DNA of 64,000 bases from Lunularia cruciata (GCA_948567375.1 OX419759.1:28187493-28251492); one strand, 5' to 3'. Shown: positions 22,342 to 34,517, numbered from the stretch's first letter. Translations and numbers: made by a program. The notes: generated by a model not told the origin, from the sequence alone.

Positions 22342-22547
22342 GAGGAATTGGAGAGATTGTGTGAGGTGGATTGCAGATTTTGGGGATTAAGGTGATTTTT
22401 GGGGAAAATCTCAAGTTTGAGATCTGGACTTGAAATTTCTACACATGATAGCTTGGGTTATCTTTCAGTTAGCACACTTGAAATTATTATCAGAGCTACT
22501 ATGCGCACTGGGCTAGAATTTTTGAAAGTTGATAGGGTAAAGTGCTC

Positions 22548-22728
22548 ATGCAACTATCTCTCTCTCATTGAGTTCTCTAGTGAGCAATGTCTTGAGTCTT
22601 GGACTGTTAGCCTTGGAGGAGTATGATGGAGTTGGGGTTCCTTGCCTTCTTAGTCCATGGTGCGCTACCATAATAGCCATAAGAGGTTCATCCTGAGTGA
22701 GAGACAAGCCGGCTCACATTTTTGGTTC
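22548..22728 (+). repeat. R-U5-PBS duplication in the A1 leader
   Basis: About 180 bp repeat the last part of the LTR (from GCAACTATCTCTC) together with the first ten or so bases after it (TTTTTGGTTC). They sit within leader sequence that is continuous in C and A2 (GTGCTCCCGCAACTGC). The repeated segment starts some 45 bases after the TATA box and ends in the primer site. Confidence 0.8.
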
Positions 22729-23170
22729 CCGCAACTGCATGCTCTCTGGAAAATTGTACAGAGTCTCACATTTCTTCAATTTTTAGTGAATTGTCCTGAA
22801 AATTTCCAAGAAAATTTAGTGCATTGTATCCTACATGCTGCCACAAAAATTAGAGAGAGATTAGTTTTGCGCAGGGCGTTATGAGTTTTTGAAGTGAGGG
22901 GGGTGGTTTTGAGACCAAATCTGAAATATGTGTGCTGAATATAAAGGTGTCTAGGCCAAATGGCTTGATGAAAAGATCTAAAATTTTGTAGGGAGGAATA
23001 TCCTAGAGTTGTGATCAAGTGTGAAAAATTTCAGAGGACTGTGACATACTGGTTGGAAGATTTGAGTGACATTGTGAAGAAGGGTCAATTCTGCAGAGTG
23101 GAGATCTCATGCATGAGGAGTTTGAGATCAACAAAAAACATGTTTGAGTGTTTAGATTCATGTTGGGAAC

Positions 23171-23644
23171 ATGGAGGGTCATCAAGAGTGGAAATTGAGA
23201 TTATGCAAGATTCCCCAAGGGTTTGAGGTGATTGTAGGGGTGGATTTGAGGAAAAGAGAATTTACAATAGAATTTGAAGAGAGTGTTGAGAGGATCCAGA
23301 AACCTACACCACTTGGAGGAAAGAGTGAGTCTAAGTGCTTTCTATGTGGAGAGAAGGGACATAAGGCAAGTTCATGTCCATTGACCTTTGAGAGCAAGAG
23401 ATTGAGGGAAAGGAGAGGCTTACTTGACTTGGGTTTGCATGTTGGACCTTCTTCACCAAGGTTAGGAGGAAGAAGATCTAAGACCAAGGAGTTGTGTGAG
23501 GTTTGTGGAGTGGAAGGACTTCCAAAAGGACATGAGTGTAGTGGAGTAAAAGCACTTTTGGAAACTTTGGTGAAGGATCTTGGAGAGAGCCTTAGTACAG
23601 CTACAGAAATACTACCACCTTCATCAGCTAGTTCTCAAGATTAG
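23171..23644 (+). CDS. ORF1 of A1, 157 aa
   Basis: This small intact frame lies 236 bp upstream of gag. It carries a canonical knuckle CFLCGEKGHKASSC (C-x2-C-x4-H-x4-C, roughly residues 57-70) and a second Cys/His cluster CEVCGVEG...HEC around residue 113. The start MEGHQEW is shared with A0 and A2. Although gag-pol of this copy is broken, ORF1 is not. A nucleic-acid-binding accessory protein is the likely role. An extra ORF upstream of gag is a known feature of some Tat-lineage elements such as Ogre, but homology to those is not shown. Confidence 0.7.
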   Translation: MEGHQEWKLRLCKIPQGFEVIVGVDLRKREFTIEFEESVERIQKPTPLGGKSESKCFLCGEKGHKASSCPLTFESKRLRERRGLLDLGLHVGPSSPRLGGRRSKTKELCEVCGVEGLPKGHECSGVKALLETLVKDLGESLSTATEILPPSSASSQD

Positions 23645-23880
23645 TGATGGAGATAATCTTTCAACTTATGGATAAACTATCCATAAGAGTTAGATTAATA
23701 TGCACTCTAGGATTTGATGTTGCTATAGAAATCTTGGAGCAACCTGAACCTTTTGTGTTCCCTAGAGTGGATTATTCTCAGATGGTGTTAGTCTTGTATA
23801 TACTCTATTAGTAATAGAGTGAGAGAAAAGAGGAGAAAAAATATATTTTTCAGAGAAAAGAAAGATAGTGAGGGGTTAAG

Positions 23881-25130
23881 ATGGGGAAACTTCCGGTTTT
23901 CTTTGGCAAGGATGGAGAAGATGTAGAGGCCTTTGTGAGAGACTTCAAGAGAGCTTGCATAGGAAACAATGAGAGGAGGAAGAATGAGTGGGCCTCATTA
24001 TTACCAGATTTCTTTGAGGATGCAGCACTTACATGGTATGAGTCAAAATACCAAAAGAGAGAGAGAGGAGAGATAGGGAAGAGGACTCTTAGGAGACTTT
24101 GACTTCAGCACTCATTGAGAATTTTCTTCCTGATGAGAGTTATCAGAGATTGATGAGTGAGGTTACATTTCTCAAGCAAGGAGATGGAGAGAAAGTGAGA
24201 GTCTATGTGGATAGAGTGGAAAAGTTGGAGTCCAGATTTTGCATAGTGTTGAGGAAGGGTGGGGATGATGTGGAGACTACAATGATTGGCATAGGGGCCA
24301 TGCTCACCAAGAATTTTGTGGGAGGGTTGAGACCACAAATTAGAAGCAAGGTGAGATATGAGAAACCTTCTTCCAAGGTTGAAGCTATCAAGATCACAAT
24401 TCGTATGGAGGAGAGTTTGGAAGGGGATGAGAGTGATTTGGTGGTGAAGGAGGTTGTGCATCCTTCTCAAGGCTACAAGTATGGTGGAACTTCTGATACT
24501 TTGGTGACAAGGGTTGCACCACAAGTAGTAGTTGCTCTAGTGCTTGCACCTCCACCAAAAGATCCACTCCAAACCATCATAGAACAACTTGTGGATCTCA
24601 AGATCAATGTGGTGCAACTATGGGAGAAGAGAGAGGTGGATCAAAATGTAGGGAGAGGGCCTAGGAGTTATGGAAACTATCCATATAGAGGAGTTCAACC
24701 AGCCAACAATTTCAATGATAGAAATTGTTTTGGTTGTGGAGGAAGAGGCCATATCCAAAGGAATTACCCAAATTCCACTTACTATGGAGGAAGGGGTTAT
24801 GAGGGAGCTAATAGAGGGAAAGAGGGTGGTAGTGAAACCCAAGTGGCTCCTAATCCAAACAAAGGTAAGGGGATAGCATCCATAGATGTGGTAAAGAGCA
24901 CATATGAGAAGGGAGAGTGCTCAAACTCCAAGAGTCTTAATTTGGAGCTTTTGGCACAAGAGAAGAAGAGAGCTCGTTTTGCAAAGGATGTTCACTCTTC
25001 TCAAGGATTTACTCCAAGCAAGGATACTCCTATGTCTACTAGGAGCACTCACACCTCAACACCATCAACAACAAAGACTCCAAGGAAGAAGTTGGGGATG
25101 GAGGATTTCTTGATTTCAAAGCAACAATAG
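23881..25130 (+). pseudogene. gag of A1
   Basis: It starts MGKLPVFF as in C. A frameshift and stop near 24060-24095 break it after about 70 codons; the frame resumes with MTSALIENF at 24099. The zinc knuckle (CFGCGGRGHIQRN near 24730) has lost its last cysteine, now tyrosine. At 25128-25130 TAG replaces the tryptophan codon of C. Confidence 0.85.
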
Positions 25131-28100
25131 AACTACAATGTGTTGGAGGTTTTTGGTAGTCACAAGGTTAACATCATAGTGGGCCAATTGATTGCTTTGA
25201 ACCCTACCTTGAGAAAGGAGCTTAGAGGTGGTTTGAGTTCTACAAGGAGCAAGAAGAAGAAGAAGGCAAAAGCTCCAGTATCAATGGGGGTGGTGGATGC
25301 CAAGCCAGCACCATGGGAGGCTTGTGAATATGCCTCCAAGATTGATGTGAGAGTGAATGGTCACAACACCAAGGATGCATTGGTTGATGGAGGATCAACA
25401 ATGAATGCTATGTTAGAAAGGTTGATGAAGAAGTTGGGTATGATACCCTCAAGACCTTCAACATTTGTGGTGAGCATGGCAAACAAGCAACAAGTTCGAC
25501 CAGTAGGGGTGATGGATAAAGTGGTAGTTTCAGTTATGGGAGTTCAAAATCTCATGACTTTCCAAGTCTTGAAGGATTCAAGCTATAACTTACTTCTGGG
25601 GAGGCCATGGTTGAGAGCAGCACGCACAACTGATCGATGGCACAAAGGGTACTTGAGGATTGGGCCATCAAACCATAGAGTCACAGTTCCTGTGACTAAC
25701 ACCACCAACACTTCACATTCAGATACACCATCTTCTGATTATTGGGAATCAGATTCTGAAGAAGGAGCTTCAGGTGTGGACACAAGCATGGAGGAAGAGA
25801 CTTCCACGGAGGAGGATGAATCTGAATCTGATTCAGATGTGTATCCCTTGTGAGCTATGGATTTTGCACCTAAGCCAGAGGTTTTGAAGGACCCAGAAAA
25901 ATCACCATTGACACTTGAGGAGGTAGAGAGAAGGTTAGCTACCCTCAAGTATGGCCCAAATGTTACCAAGGAGGAGAAGGTGAGATTTGAGGAGATTTTC
26001 CGCAAGTTCATCCATGTGTTTGCTTTTAGTTACAAGGATTCGAAGGAAGTCACCTTGGAGGAGCACAAGATAGAGGTGGAGTCACATGCAAGACCAATCT
26101 GCCAAAAGCAACGTCGCATTAGCCCACCAATATCTTTGGTTGTGAAGGAGGAGATTGATAAGCTCAAGGAGGTTGGATTTATCTTTGAGGTGGAGAATTC
26201 AGAATGGGTGTCTCCAATTGTCATTGTGAAGAAAAAGAATGGCAAGCTTCCAGTATGCGTGGATTACAAGAAGCTCAATGCTGTTACCGAGAAGGACTAC
26301 TACCCATTGCCATTCATTGATGAGATCTTGGAGGAGGTTGTAGATCATAAGAGGTACAGTTTTGGAGATGGTTATAGTGGATACAACCAAATCAAGATTG
26401 CACCAGAGCATCAACAACTCACCACGTTCACCACACCTTGGGGAACTTACGCTTTCAAGGTCATGCCTTTTGGGCTTTGCAATGCTCCAGCCACATTCCA
26501 ACGGTTCATGAACAAGGTATTTGAACCTTTCATTGGGAAATTTGTGAGAGACTTCATTGATGACTTTTGTGTCTATGGGAGCAAGGAGGAGCACTTTGAA
26601 CACCTAATCAAAGTCTTGCAATGCTCGGATGAGGCAAATGCATCACTCAACCCAGAGAAGTGCATTTTTGGATGTGAAGAAGGTCTACTTTTGGGGCACA
26701 TCATCTCCAAGGATGGAATAGCCATTCATCTTGAGAAGGTGAGGGAAATCTTAGACCTTCCATTCCCTTCAAGCTTGACAAAGTTACGCCAATTCTTGGG
26801 GATGGTTGGGTACTATAGGAGGTTCATCTTCTCATTTTCCAACAAGGTTTATGCATTGACCATCTACATGAAGAAGGGTGTAGATTACATGGTGATTTTG
26901 GAAGACAAGGAGGCTCTCAAAGCTTTTGAGGAGCTCAAGCAATCCCTTGTTGTAGCTCCAATTCTTGCTAAACCTGATTGGAGTAAGCCTTTCATCCTCT
27001 ACACTGATGCTTCTAATGTAGCTATAGGATGCACTCTTAGTCAATTAGACCAAGATGTGCATGATCATCCAATAGTTTATGCTAGTAGGCAGATGGTTTC
27101 AGCAAAGAAGAACTACTCTGTCACAGAGAGAGAAGGGTTGGCAGTGATCTTTGGTCTCAAGAAGTTTAGACACTACTTGATTGGAGGGAAACCCACAATT
27201 GTCACGGATCACAAGGCTTTGAAGTACATCTTCAACAAGCCTAATGTTGAAGGGAGACTAGCAAGGTGGATGATACTCTTGTCTGAGTATGACTACAGCA
27301 TTGAGGATAGGCCAAGAAAGAAACATGCAAATGCTGATTTGTTATCTAGAGCCTATGATCATGATGGAGATGAGCCAGTGGATGATTCCTTCCCGGATGA
27401 GGAGCTCATTACAATCTCAGTCACTCAAGAGATTCCAATGGAGTACAAGGAGATTGTGGATTTCGTGACAAGAGGTAACTAGCCAGAAGGGATGCATGCT
27501 AGGGAGAGGAAGGCCCTTGCAGCAAGATCTAGACCTTACACAATGGTGGAGGATGTTCTTTTTCACCAAGGAGCAGATGGTCTACTTCAAAGAGCAGTGG
27601 GTAAGGAAGAGTCTATCCTACTCATAAAGGAGTTTCATGAAGGTTTAGTATGTGGAGGACACTTTGCAGGAAAGGTGACTGCTTTCAAGATTCTAGATGC
27701 AAGTTACCATTGGAGAGGGATTTTCAAGGATTGTTTGGATTATTGCAAAACTTGTCATGTTTGTCAAGCTTTAGCTAGAAAGTCTACATCCACTCCACCA
27801 CTTAGAACAATTCCATTGCTAGGACCTTTTGAGAAGTGGGGAATTGATTTTTTAGGTCCTCTCAATAAAACCCCAAGGAACAATCAATACATTGTGGTAG
27901 TTACTAATTACCTTACCAAGTGGGTTGAGGCTAGACCATTGAGGGACAAGAAAGAAGATGAAGTGGGTAGATTTCTTTATGAATGCATTATCACTAGGTT
28001 TGGATGCCCTTTGGAGTTGGTTTTTGATAGAGGAGGAGAGTTTACAAGAAGCATTACTACAGCCATGCTACGACATTTCTATATCACACATAGAGTAACT

Positions 28101-28709
28101 ACATCCTATAAGCCAAATTCCAATGGCCTGGCAGAGAGAACCAATCAGACCTTGTGCATGATGTTGGCCAAAGATGCAAAAATGGAGGGGGCTAAACATC
28201 ATTGGGACAAGAGGATTCATGCAGTTTTGTGGGAGTATAGGACAACCATGAAGACTTCCACCGGATATTCTCCATTTCAATTGGTGTATGGTATTGAGTC
28301 TACCTTACCTATTCACTTTGATCTTCCTACCTTCCAAAGCATTCATAGGAGATTGAAGAAAGCACAAGGAGGTGATGCATAGAAGTCAAGGAAGGATCAA
28401 CTCATGGAGTTAGAAGAGGCAAGAGCCGTTGCTATGGTTTGAGTGGAGCAAGCCCAAAGGAAACAAAAGGAGTGCTATGACAAGAGGCAAGGCAAGAAGA
28501 AGGTGGAGAATTTCAAAGAAGATGATTGGGTAATGTTGTTTGATTCCATTCGATTCAAGAGAGTGCAAAAGAAGTTTTTGCCTAAGTACTTTGGACCTTT
28601 CATAGTAGAGTAGGTGTGGGGCAATTACACCTATGATCTCAAGGAGTTGAGAGGAAGACACTTTGATAGGATTAACCATGATAAGTTGAAGATGTACCAT
28701 AGAAGGTAG
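25131..28709 (+). pseudogene. protease, RT, RNase H and integrase of A1
   Basis: All pol domains are present in the order protease, RT, RNase H, integrase. The RT active site reads FIDDFCVYG. Nonsense codons relative to C fall at 25851-25853 (cysteine to TGA), 27479-27481 (tyrosine to TAG) and 28380-28382 (GAG to TAG), with further stops near 28441 and 28611. Between them the frames stay open for up to 541 codons, so decay is recent. Proteins would be truncated and the copy needs help to move. Confidence 0.88.
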
Positions 28710-28757
28710 AGAGACCTTCACTTTGAGGACAAAGTGAAAACTTAGTCCGGGTGTAAA

Positions 28758-29449
28758 TGTAACACCCATTTGTGCATGTGTGTGGTATTGTGATATTTAG
28801 CTTGGTATTACAAGTACTTAAGAGATATTATTTATATAGAGATAAAGGATGGTTCTATATTAGTCATGGTTAGCTAAAGTTAGTCATAGCTAAGATAGAG
28901 GGGACCTTACTTTAGAGGAAGTAGAAAAGATGAGCATCACTATTTTGGATTTTAGTGTGTTGACTTGGTATTATTCCTAGGTGTTTGGCTTTGAGGAAAG
29001 AGTTGAGAAGTCTTGGGCCCGCAAACCTTTTTGTTTTGGATTCTTCTTTAGTCCAAGGATAGCCCATGTGAAGGAATCCTTGACTTAGTGGTTGGGTCAA
29101 GATAAGACCACATGCTTAGGGGAATATACCCATGTGAATGGATATTCCTTTCTACTTTTTGACTTTACTTGACTTTTAGTCTAGTAACTTGAGTTACTAC
29201 GGTAATTAGTAACTTTGGTACGTAACTATTTCACAAGTATATAAACAAGGGGTGAGGAGGTACTCATCATCCTTTCATTTGCAACTATCTCTCTCTCATT
29301 GAGTTCTCTAGTGAGCAATGTCTTGAGTCTTGGAGTGTTAGCCTTGGAGGAGTATGATGGAGTTGGGGTTCCTTGCCTTCTTAGTCCATGGTGCGCTACC
29401 ATAATAGCCATCAGAGGTTCATCTTGAGTGAGAGACAGGCCGGCTCACA
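28758..29449 (+). repeat. 3' LTR of A1
   Basis: It is 692 bp, TGTAACACCC to GGCTCACA, preceded by TTAGTCCGGGTGTAAA as a degenerate polypurine tract. It is followed by GACC, matching the base run before the 5' LTR. Confidence 0.92.
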
Positions 29450-29790
29450 GACCCAACCACTAAGTCAAGGATTCCTTCACATGGGCTATCCTTGGACTAA
29501 AGAAGAATCTAAAACAAAAAGGCTTGCGGGCCCAAGAGTTCTCAACTCTTTCCTCAAAGCCAAACACCTAGGAATAATACCAAGTCAACACACTAAAATC
29601 CAAAATAGTGGTGCTTATCTTTTCTACTTCCTCTAAAGTAAGGTCCCCTCTATGTTAGCTATGACTAAATTTAGCTAACCATGACTAATATAGAACCATC
29701 CTTTATCTCTATATAAATAATATCTCTTAAGTACTTATAATACCAAGCTAAATATCACAATACCACACACATGCAAAAATGGGTATTATA
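29450..29790 (-). repeat. solo LTR A4, part 3
   Basis: This continues the reversed family A LTR after the A1 insertion and ends GGGTATTATA where GGGTGTTACA is expected. B2 gag resumes directly afterwards at TGCCAAGAG. Confidence 0.85.
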
Positions 29791-32439
29791 TGCCAAGAGT
29801 AGATTGGTTGTACCTACGAGTTCTAGTTTGAGTAGTGTCGGTGGAGCTAGTGGAGGTGCACTAGCTGGAGATAGTGTTACCACGAGTGGAGGTACCACTA
29901 CAGAAGGTGGTGTGGTACCGGGGTTTAACCCCATGGTGGAGTTCTTGTGTTTGAGGTAGAACTACTAGGGCGTGCGCATTGACAAGCTGAAGAGCTTGCA
30001 GGAGTTCTAGCGGAAGGCTGGAGAGAGCCTATGCAAGGCATACACTTGCATGAGGCAGTTTGACTCAGGGAGTTATTGAGGCCCAGGCAGTCCAATTTTG
30101 GTATGGGATACTGGACAAGGAGTTGCGATGTAGAGTTCATGATGCTATGTTGTTACATGCTAGTTTGCCTACTTTGGCAGTGGTCTTTGGTTTGGTTGAG
30201 CGTATTGAGCTCAACATGGTGGAGGAGAGAGTGATGACATCTGGATTTGGTAGGGAGACCTCATCTACAATTGTTACTTCTTCTAGAGTGCAATAGAGTG
30301 CACCACACCTAATTGGTTTTTGAGGACAGGGTAGACGGCCCAGAGTCTATGGAACGAATGGAGGGCCTAGTGGAGTTAGACCCTTACCTTCATTTTTGGG
30401 TCAACAGCAGCCAATGAGTAGTGGTGTTGCTTGTTGGACTTGTGGAGGACCTCACCATCAAAGAGAGTGTACTCAGGGAAATGGACCTAATACCTTGGGT
30501 GCATCACAGCCAGCACAGAGGCAGTGTGAGCATTGCCACAGATTTGGTCACACTAGTGATCGGTACTTTGACCTACACTCGAAGTTACGGAGTGGTAGGG
30601 CTGCTATGGCAAGTAATAGAGGAGCTCCAATTCATGGAGGACAAGGTGGTGGAAGAGGATCTACACCTAGTAGGGGTGCAATACCTGCCCTTACTTTTGA
30701 TACAACTATGGCTACTCGGATTGAGCAATTGGAGCAGAGATTGGCTAGTATTGCTATCGCTCGGAGGAGATCAGATTTCAGTGTTGAGGCTACCACCTCA
30801 TATGCTGGTGATAGAGATGCTTTGGACTTCATGGGCAGAGCAGCTCACGTGGATGCATCGGCAGCAATGACTAGGAGTGCAATATGTGCTCTAGAGCCTA
30901 GAGGAGCATCAGTGGAGTTGGACCCACAAAGAAGAGAGGTTGGGAGACAGGTCAAACTTCCCCAGTCTTGCACACTACCTGAGGCATTGTAGATGGCATC
31001 CTTGGTTCCTAGATGTCCCAATGTAGGTGTGGTAGGTGGTGATGGAGTGCATGATGGACTACCTGCTAGTCAGCCACCTGCTACTACACAGATTGAGTCT
31101 AGCACAATGTTGGGGGCGGCTCAGTTGATTATGCATTGCCCTTTGTTTTCAGCTAGTGACATGTTTACAATGGGAGTTGACCTAACTCTAGTGTTCCGGT
31201 TGGCTGCCATGCTTTATGAGAGTAGGGATGATGTGGTTCCTACTACTAGAGTAGAGGTGGTTGGTAGTGGAGCTGACTTGGTTGAGGAGCATGGGATCCG
31301 TTCAGCAACCAATGGTTTATGGCAAGCAGTAGCGGCTAGACTGGAGGAGTTGCTAGCTAGACCCGCCTTTGAGAGAGCGTGTTTCACACCTAGTGTTGTC
31401 CTATTGGATAACCAAAGAGGGATTTTCCATTTGGTGGGACCTTCAGAGAAGGTCTATACACCACAAAGACTCTTGTTAGACTCTAGTGCGCAACCCCTTA
31501 TGTTGGAGAAGGCTACAGTTGTTGATCTGGAGGTACAAAAGACCGATGTGGAGAGGTGTCCATTTCAGATCCAGACATCTCTAGGTGGTGGTTTGACATA
31601 GTACATCACACATGGGGAGCTTGTTTTCTAGGTTCAGCCTGGTCATTCGATTGATAGCCCGGTGGTGAGAGCTCAGGCTATTGCAACAATAGCTGAGTCA
31701 TATGATGTGCTAGTTGGGGGAGCAGTGTTATGCCCCATGGGTTTCAATATTGACTACTGGGAGGAGACAACCTCCTATAGACTAGGTTGGCAGTCTGATG
31801 AGGGATGGGTATGTCGCCTACCAGTACGCTTCAATAGTGGCAGTCTTGGCTCACTACAGTTTGAGACCATGGCCGCATCAATTTTAGCTTTCAATGGTAT
31901 AGTTACTTGGCTTGGTGACTTGTTGGAGGGGAATGCCCATGAAGAGGATACTTGGGTACCAGAGGAGATCACTTGGATTTGGAGTACAAGTGGGATTGTT
32001 CCATCCACCTTGGATGTTCCATTGTGGAATTTAGAGGAGGCGTTATAGCAACATGCAGATTAGTTGGTGCAACAAGCTTGGAGTGGAACCTTTGTACCAT
32101 CGGTAGATGAGTGTGAGGATGAGCCTCTAGAGTCAATTGCTTTGACTCCTTTGGATACCACACTCATTGCTTGGCAGTATCCAGTAGAGGGGATATGTTT
32201 ACTGGAGTTTTTTGGTGGGACTAGTACCGGAGTAGCAGCGGTATTACAAGCAAGTATACGAGTACAGAGGTACTTGTATGTAGAGAGAGATGAGATTGCT
32301 AGGTGAGTCTCTATACATCATGTGGCACACTTGGCCTATCGGTATCCGGAGTTATTACCAATGTTAACAGTCAGAGGTTACCAGAAGCTCTACCAGCAAA
32401 CATTTCTATATTGGGGGTGCATGCTTTGGAGAGACATGA
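29791..32439 (+). pseudogene. B2 gag with zinc knuckles, and protease
   Basis: From 30396 to about 32300 a single frame is traceable with only a few stops (30990, 31599, 32046, 32304). It contains CWTCGGPHHQREC and CEHCHRFGHTSDRY, two Gag knuckle motifs, the second with its final cysteine lost. A protease-like site LLDSSAQPLML lies near 31465, where D-S-G is expected and S replaces G. Upstream, 29791-30300 holds more gag in other frames. It encodes the structural protein and protease of family B, no longer functional. It ends at the H insertion. Confidence 0.75.
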
Positions 32440-32509
32440 TGTAATAGTATGGAGTTTAGCGACATAGTTAGTAAGGCTAACAAAGTACAGAATAAGCCAA
32501 ATTAGCCTA

Positions 32510-32717
32510 GAATATTCCAAAAGCATCTAGGAAGCTTCTTGGGAAGCTTCTAGACTAGTTGACTTGCACTCCAAGCAGGTAGCTTCTAGAAGCTTCTAAC
32601 TAGCTTAGCTTGCATGCCAAGTAGGCGGCTTCTAGAAGGAAGCTTCTTGAGAAGCTTCCTAGTTAACTTGGCTTGCACTCTAAGAAAGCGGCTCAAGGAA
32701 GCTTCTTGAGAAGCTTC
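32510..32717 (+). promoter_or_regulatory. cluster of heat-shock-element motifs in H
   Basis: The heat-shock-factor unit nGAAn in alternating orientation is found repeatedly. GAATATTC is at 32510; GAAGCTTC at 32531, 32543, 32639, 32651, 32698 and 32710; TTCTAGAA at 32630. A perfect three-unit site TTCTAGAAGCTTC lies at 32584-32596. All lie within about 230 bp upstream of the TATA box. Several neighbours are separated by four instead of two bases, so not every pair is in ideal register. Confidence 0.65.
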
Positions 32718-32738
32718 TCAAGGGCCTTGTATGCTACC

Positions 32739-32746
32739 TATAAATA
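32739..32746 (+). promoter_or_regulatory. TATA box of H
   Basis: TATAAATA lies about 110 bases before the LTR end, directly downstream of the heat-shock-type cluster; it sets the likely direction of transcription as plus. Confidence 0.6.
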
Positions 32747-32855
32747 CCAAGGCCAAAGCTCATGCTAGGCATTCGGAGTTTTCCCTCATTCAAGTGTCCC
32801 AATGTGAGTTTCCATTCTCCTATTTCTCTCCTCCATCTTGGTCTTTTACACATGA

Positions 32856-33758
32856 GCCTATTCACTTGGTGATTTTTGGATGGCCATGTCAAGGACATGC
32901 ACATGTTGGCTGAGGTTTGGGTCTTCAAGATCCTTGTTCTGGTGTGTTTTGGGAGATGTTATGGATACAACAACATTTCCAGGTTCATCAATCAATTTCT
33001 CTAGCTTACCTTTTGGAAAATATTCCTTTGATGGGTGATTAATGCACCAAAGTGGTGGCGAGTACACATTAGGTCCATTCTTGGATGGGACATACTATAT
33101 TGTTGGATGCAGCCAGAGTGGGATCATGGGCTAATTGTCTTTCTCTTTGGTGGACAAACCTCTTACCCAGAGAGGTTTTACAACGTGCTTATGATGGGAT
33201 TCAGCGACTTGACCACATCCTTGTTGATGATATCTTGGATGTTGGGCGTAAGTCTCAAATAGTGGTAGTGGTTGATAGGTCACCTATGGCCATTGTGAAC
33301 CTAGTTGGACAACCTAGATATCATTAGTTGCCGATCAAGGAGGAGGATAAGTCCAAGACAACATTCTAGGCTATTGATCCTCACCGCAAGGATGTGTTAT
33401 ATAAGTGGAGGTTCTTACCGTTTGGGTTAAAGAATGCTCTTGCTGAGTTCCAGAGGTCATGGATAAGATCCTAGCTGGATTGGATTTTGCTTGGTGTTAT
33501 ATTGATGACATTTTGGTCTATAGCACTATTGTGGAGGAGCATGAGAGACAATTGTTGGAGGTGTTTGAGAGGTTGAGATCTCATGGACTCAAATTACATC
33601 TTGGGAAGTGTAGGTTCTTCCACAAGCAGGTTGAGTATTTGGTCACACTATCTACCCAAGAGGACTTGGTGTTTAGTAGACCAAGGTGGATGCTATTGCA
33701 CGTATTCCTTGGCCTACAGATGTGAGTAGAGTGTGAGCAAAGTGTGAGCATTTCTTGG
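32856..33758 (+). pseudogene. B2 reverse transcriptase relic
   Basis: The RT begins in broken frames and becomes readable at 33459, with the active-site box CYIDDILVYS and the following SHGLKLHLGKCRF. A deletion relative to B1 and B3 near 33327 removes the linker that carries the GGTCTACTTGG repeats and most of the early RT. The copy is non-functional. Confidence 0.75.
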
Positions 33759-33759
33759 G

Positions 33760-34431
33760 TTGGCAAACTTCTATCGCCGCTATGTTAGAGGATTTAATGC
33801 CATTGCCAAGGCCTTGACAAAGCTGACCAAGCTAACACAAGAGTGGTGTTGGGGAGATGAGCAAGAGAGAGCTTTTGTAGAGCTCAAGGAGAGGTTGACA
33901 TCTACTCCTATTTTGAGGAGACCACCAATCAAAGGACGACCATTTCAGGTTCATATTGATTGGAGTATGTTGGGGCTTGGAGCAGTGCTCACCCAGCATG
34001 ATGATGAGGGGAAGGAGTTTGTGGTGGCCTATGCTAGTCGCTCCAACAATTCAGCGGAGGTGAAGTATAGTTCATATGAGGGAGAGTGCTTGGTAGCAGC
34101 TTGGGCAGTAGCACATTCCCGATGTTACCTATTTGGTAACCTCTTCATTCTCATCACTGATCATCAGCCACTGAGGTGGTTGATGGAGTCTGACAAGCTT
34201 TCAAGGAAGCTTGCACAATGGGCTTTAATTTTACAAGAATATGATTTCACGGTTGTTCACAGATCAGGAATGGTTAACCGTGATGCAGTTGGGTTGAGTA
34301 CAAACCCATGTCCCAGCCAGCAAGATCAGACCGGAGCACATTGGCATGGTGAGACAGATGGTGATGGTGGTGTTGGCATGCATCAACCTTTCTGTGCATA
34401 TTTTCTGAGGCTTTGGTGGTATCTCTCTTAG
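33760..34431 (+). pseudogene. B2 RNase H domain, 223-codon open stretch
   Basis: This is the RNase H of a Ty3/Gypsy pol, which removes the RNA strand during reverse transcription. Conserved acidic positions are visible in FQVHIDWS, YEGECLVAAW and ITDHQPLRWL. The C-terminal tail contains LILQEYDFTVVHR and GAHWHGE. It remains open for 223 codons but is out of frame with the RT before it, so it is part of a broken polyprotein. Confidence 0.8.
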
Positions 34432-34517
34432 CGCATACATGAAAGGTTATTGAGGTCATAGATCTAAAGAGTGAAGATACTGGTATAGTTCAGCAAGACA
34501 TTCATGATGATGTCTTA

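Larger units (their letters stand above)
21438..29449 (+). mobile_element. A1, complete but decayed family A element
   Basis: An 8.0-kb Ty3/Gypsy element has two 692-bp LTRs, primer site, leader ORF, ORF1, gag and pol. It is flanked by an exact four-base duplication GACC and inserted inside solo LTR A4. The two LTRs differ at about ten positions by eye, so it is older than element C. Several nonsense codons and a frameshift in gag-pol make it non-autonomous. The leader holds a duplicated R-U5-PBS segment. Confidence 0.9.
32440..32850 (+). repeat. H, 411-bp solo LTR with heat-shock-type promoter
   Basis: The insert starts TGTAATAGTATGG and ends GTCTTTTACA. It is flanked by exact five-base duplications CATGA (32435-32439, 32851-32855). 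B1 (3567-3571) and B3 (57863-57867, inverted) show the same family B position without it, so it is a genuine insertion. TG...CA ends, a TATA box and no genes make it a solo LTR. Its family is not recognised, and nothing else in this window matches it. Three imperfect tandem units of roughly 50-60 bp, each beginning near CTTGCAYKC, carry the GAAGCTTC motifs. Confidence 0.85.
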
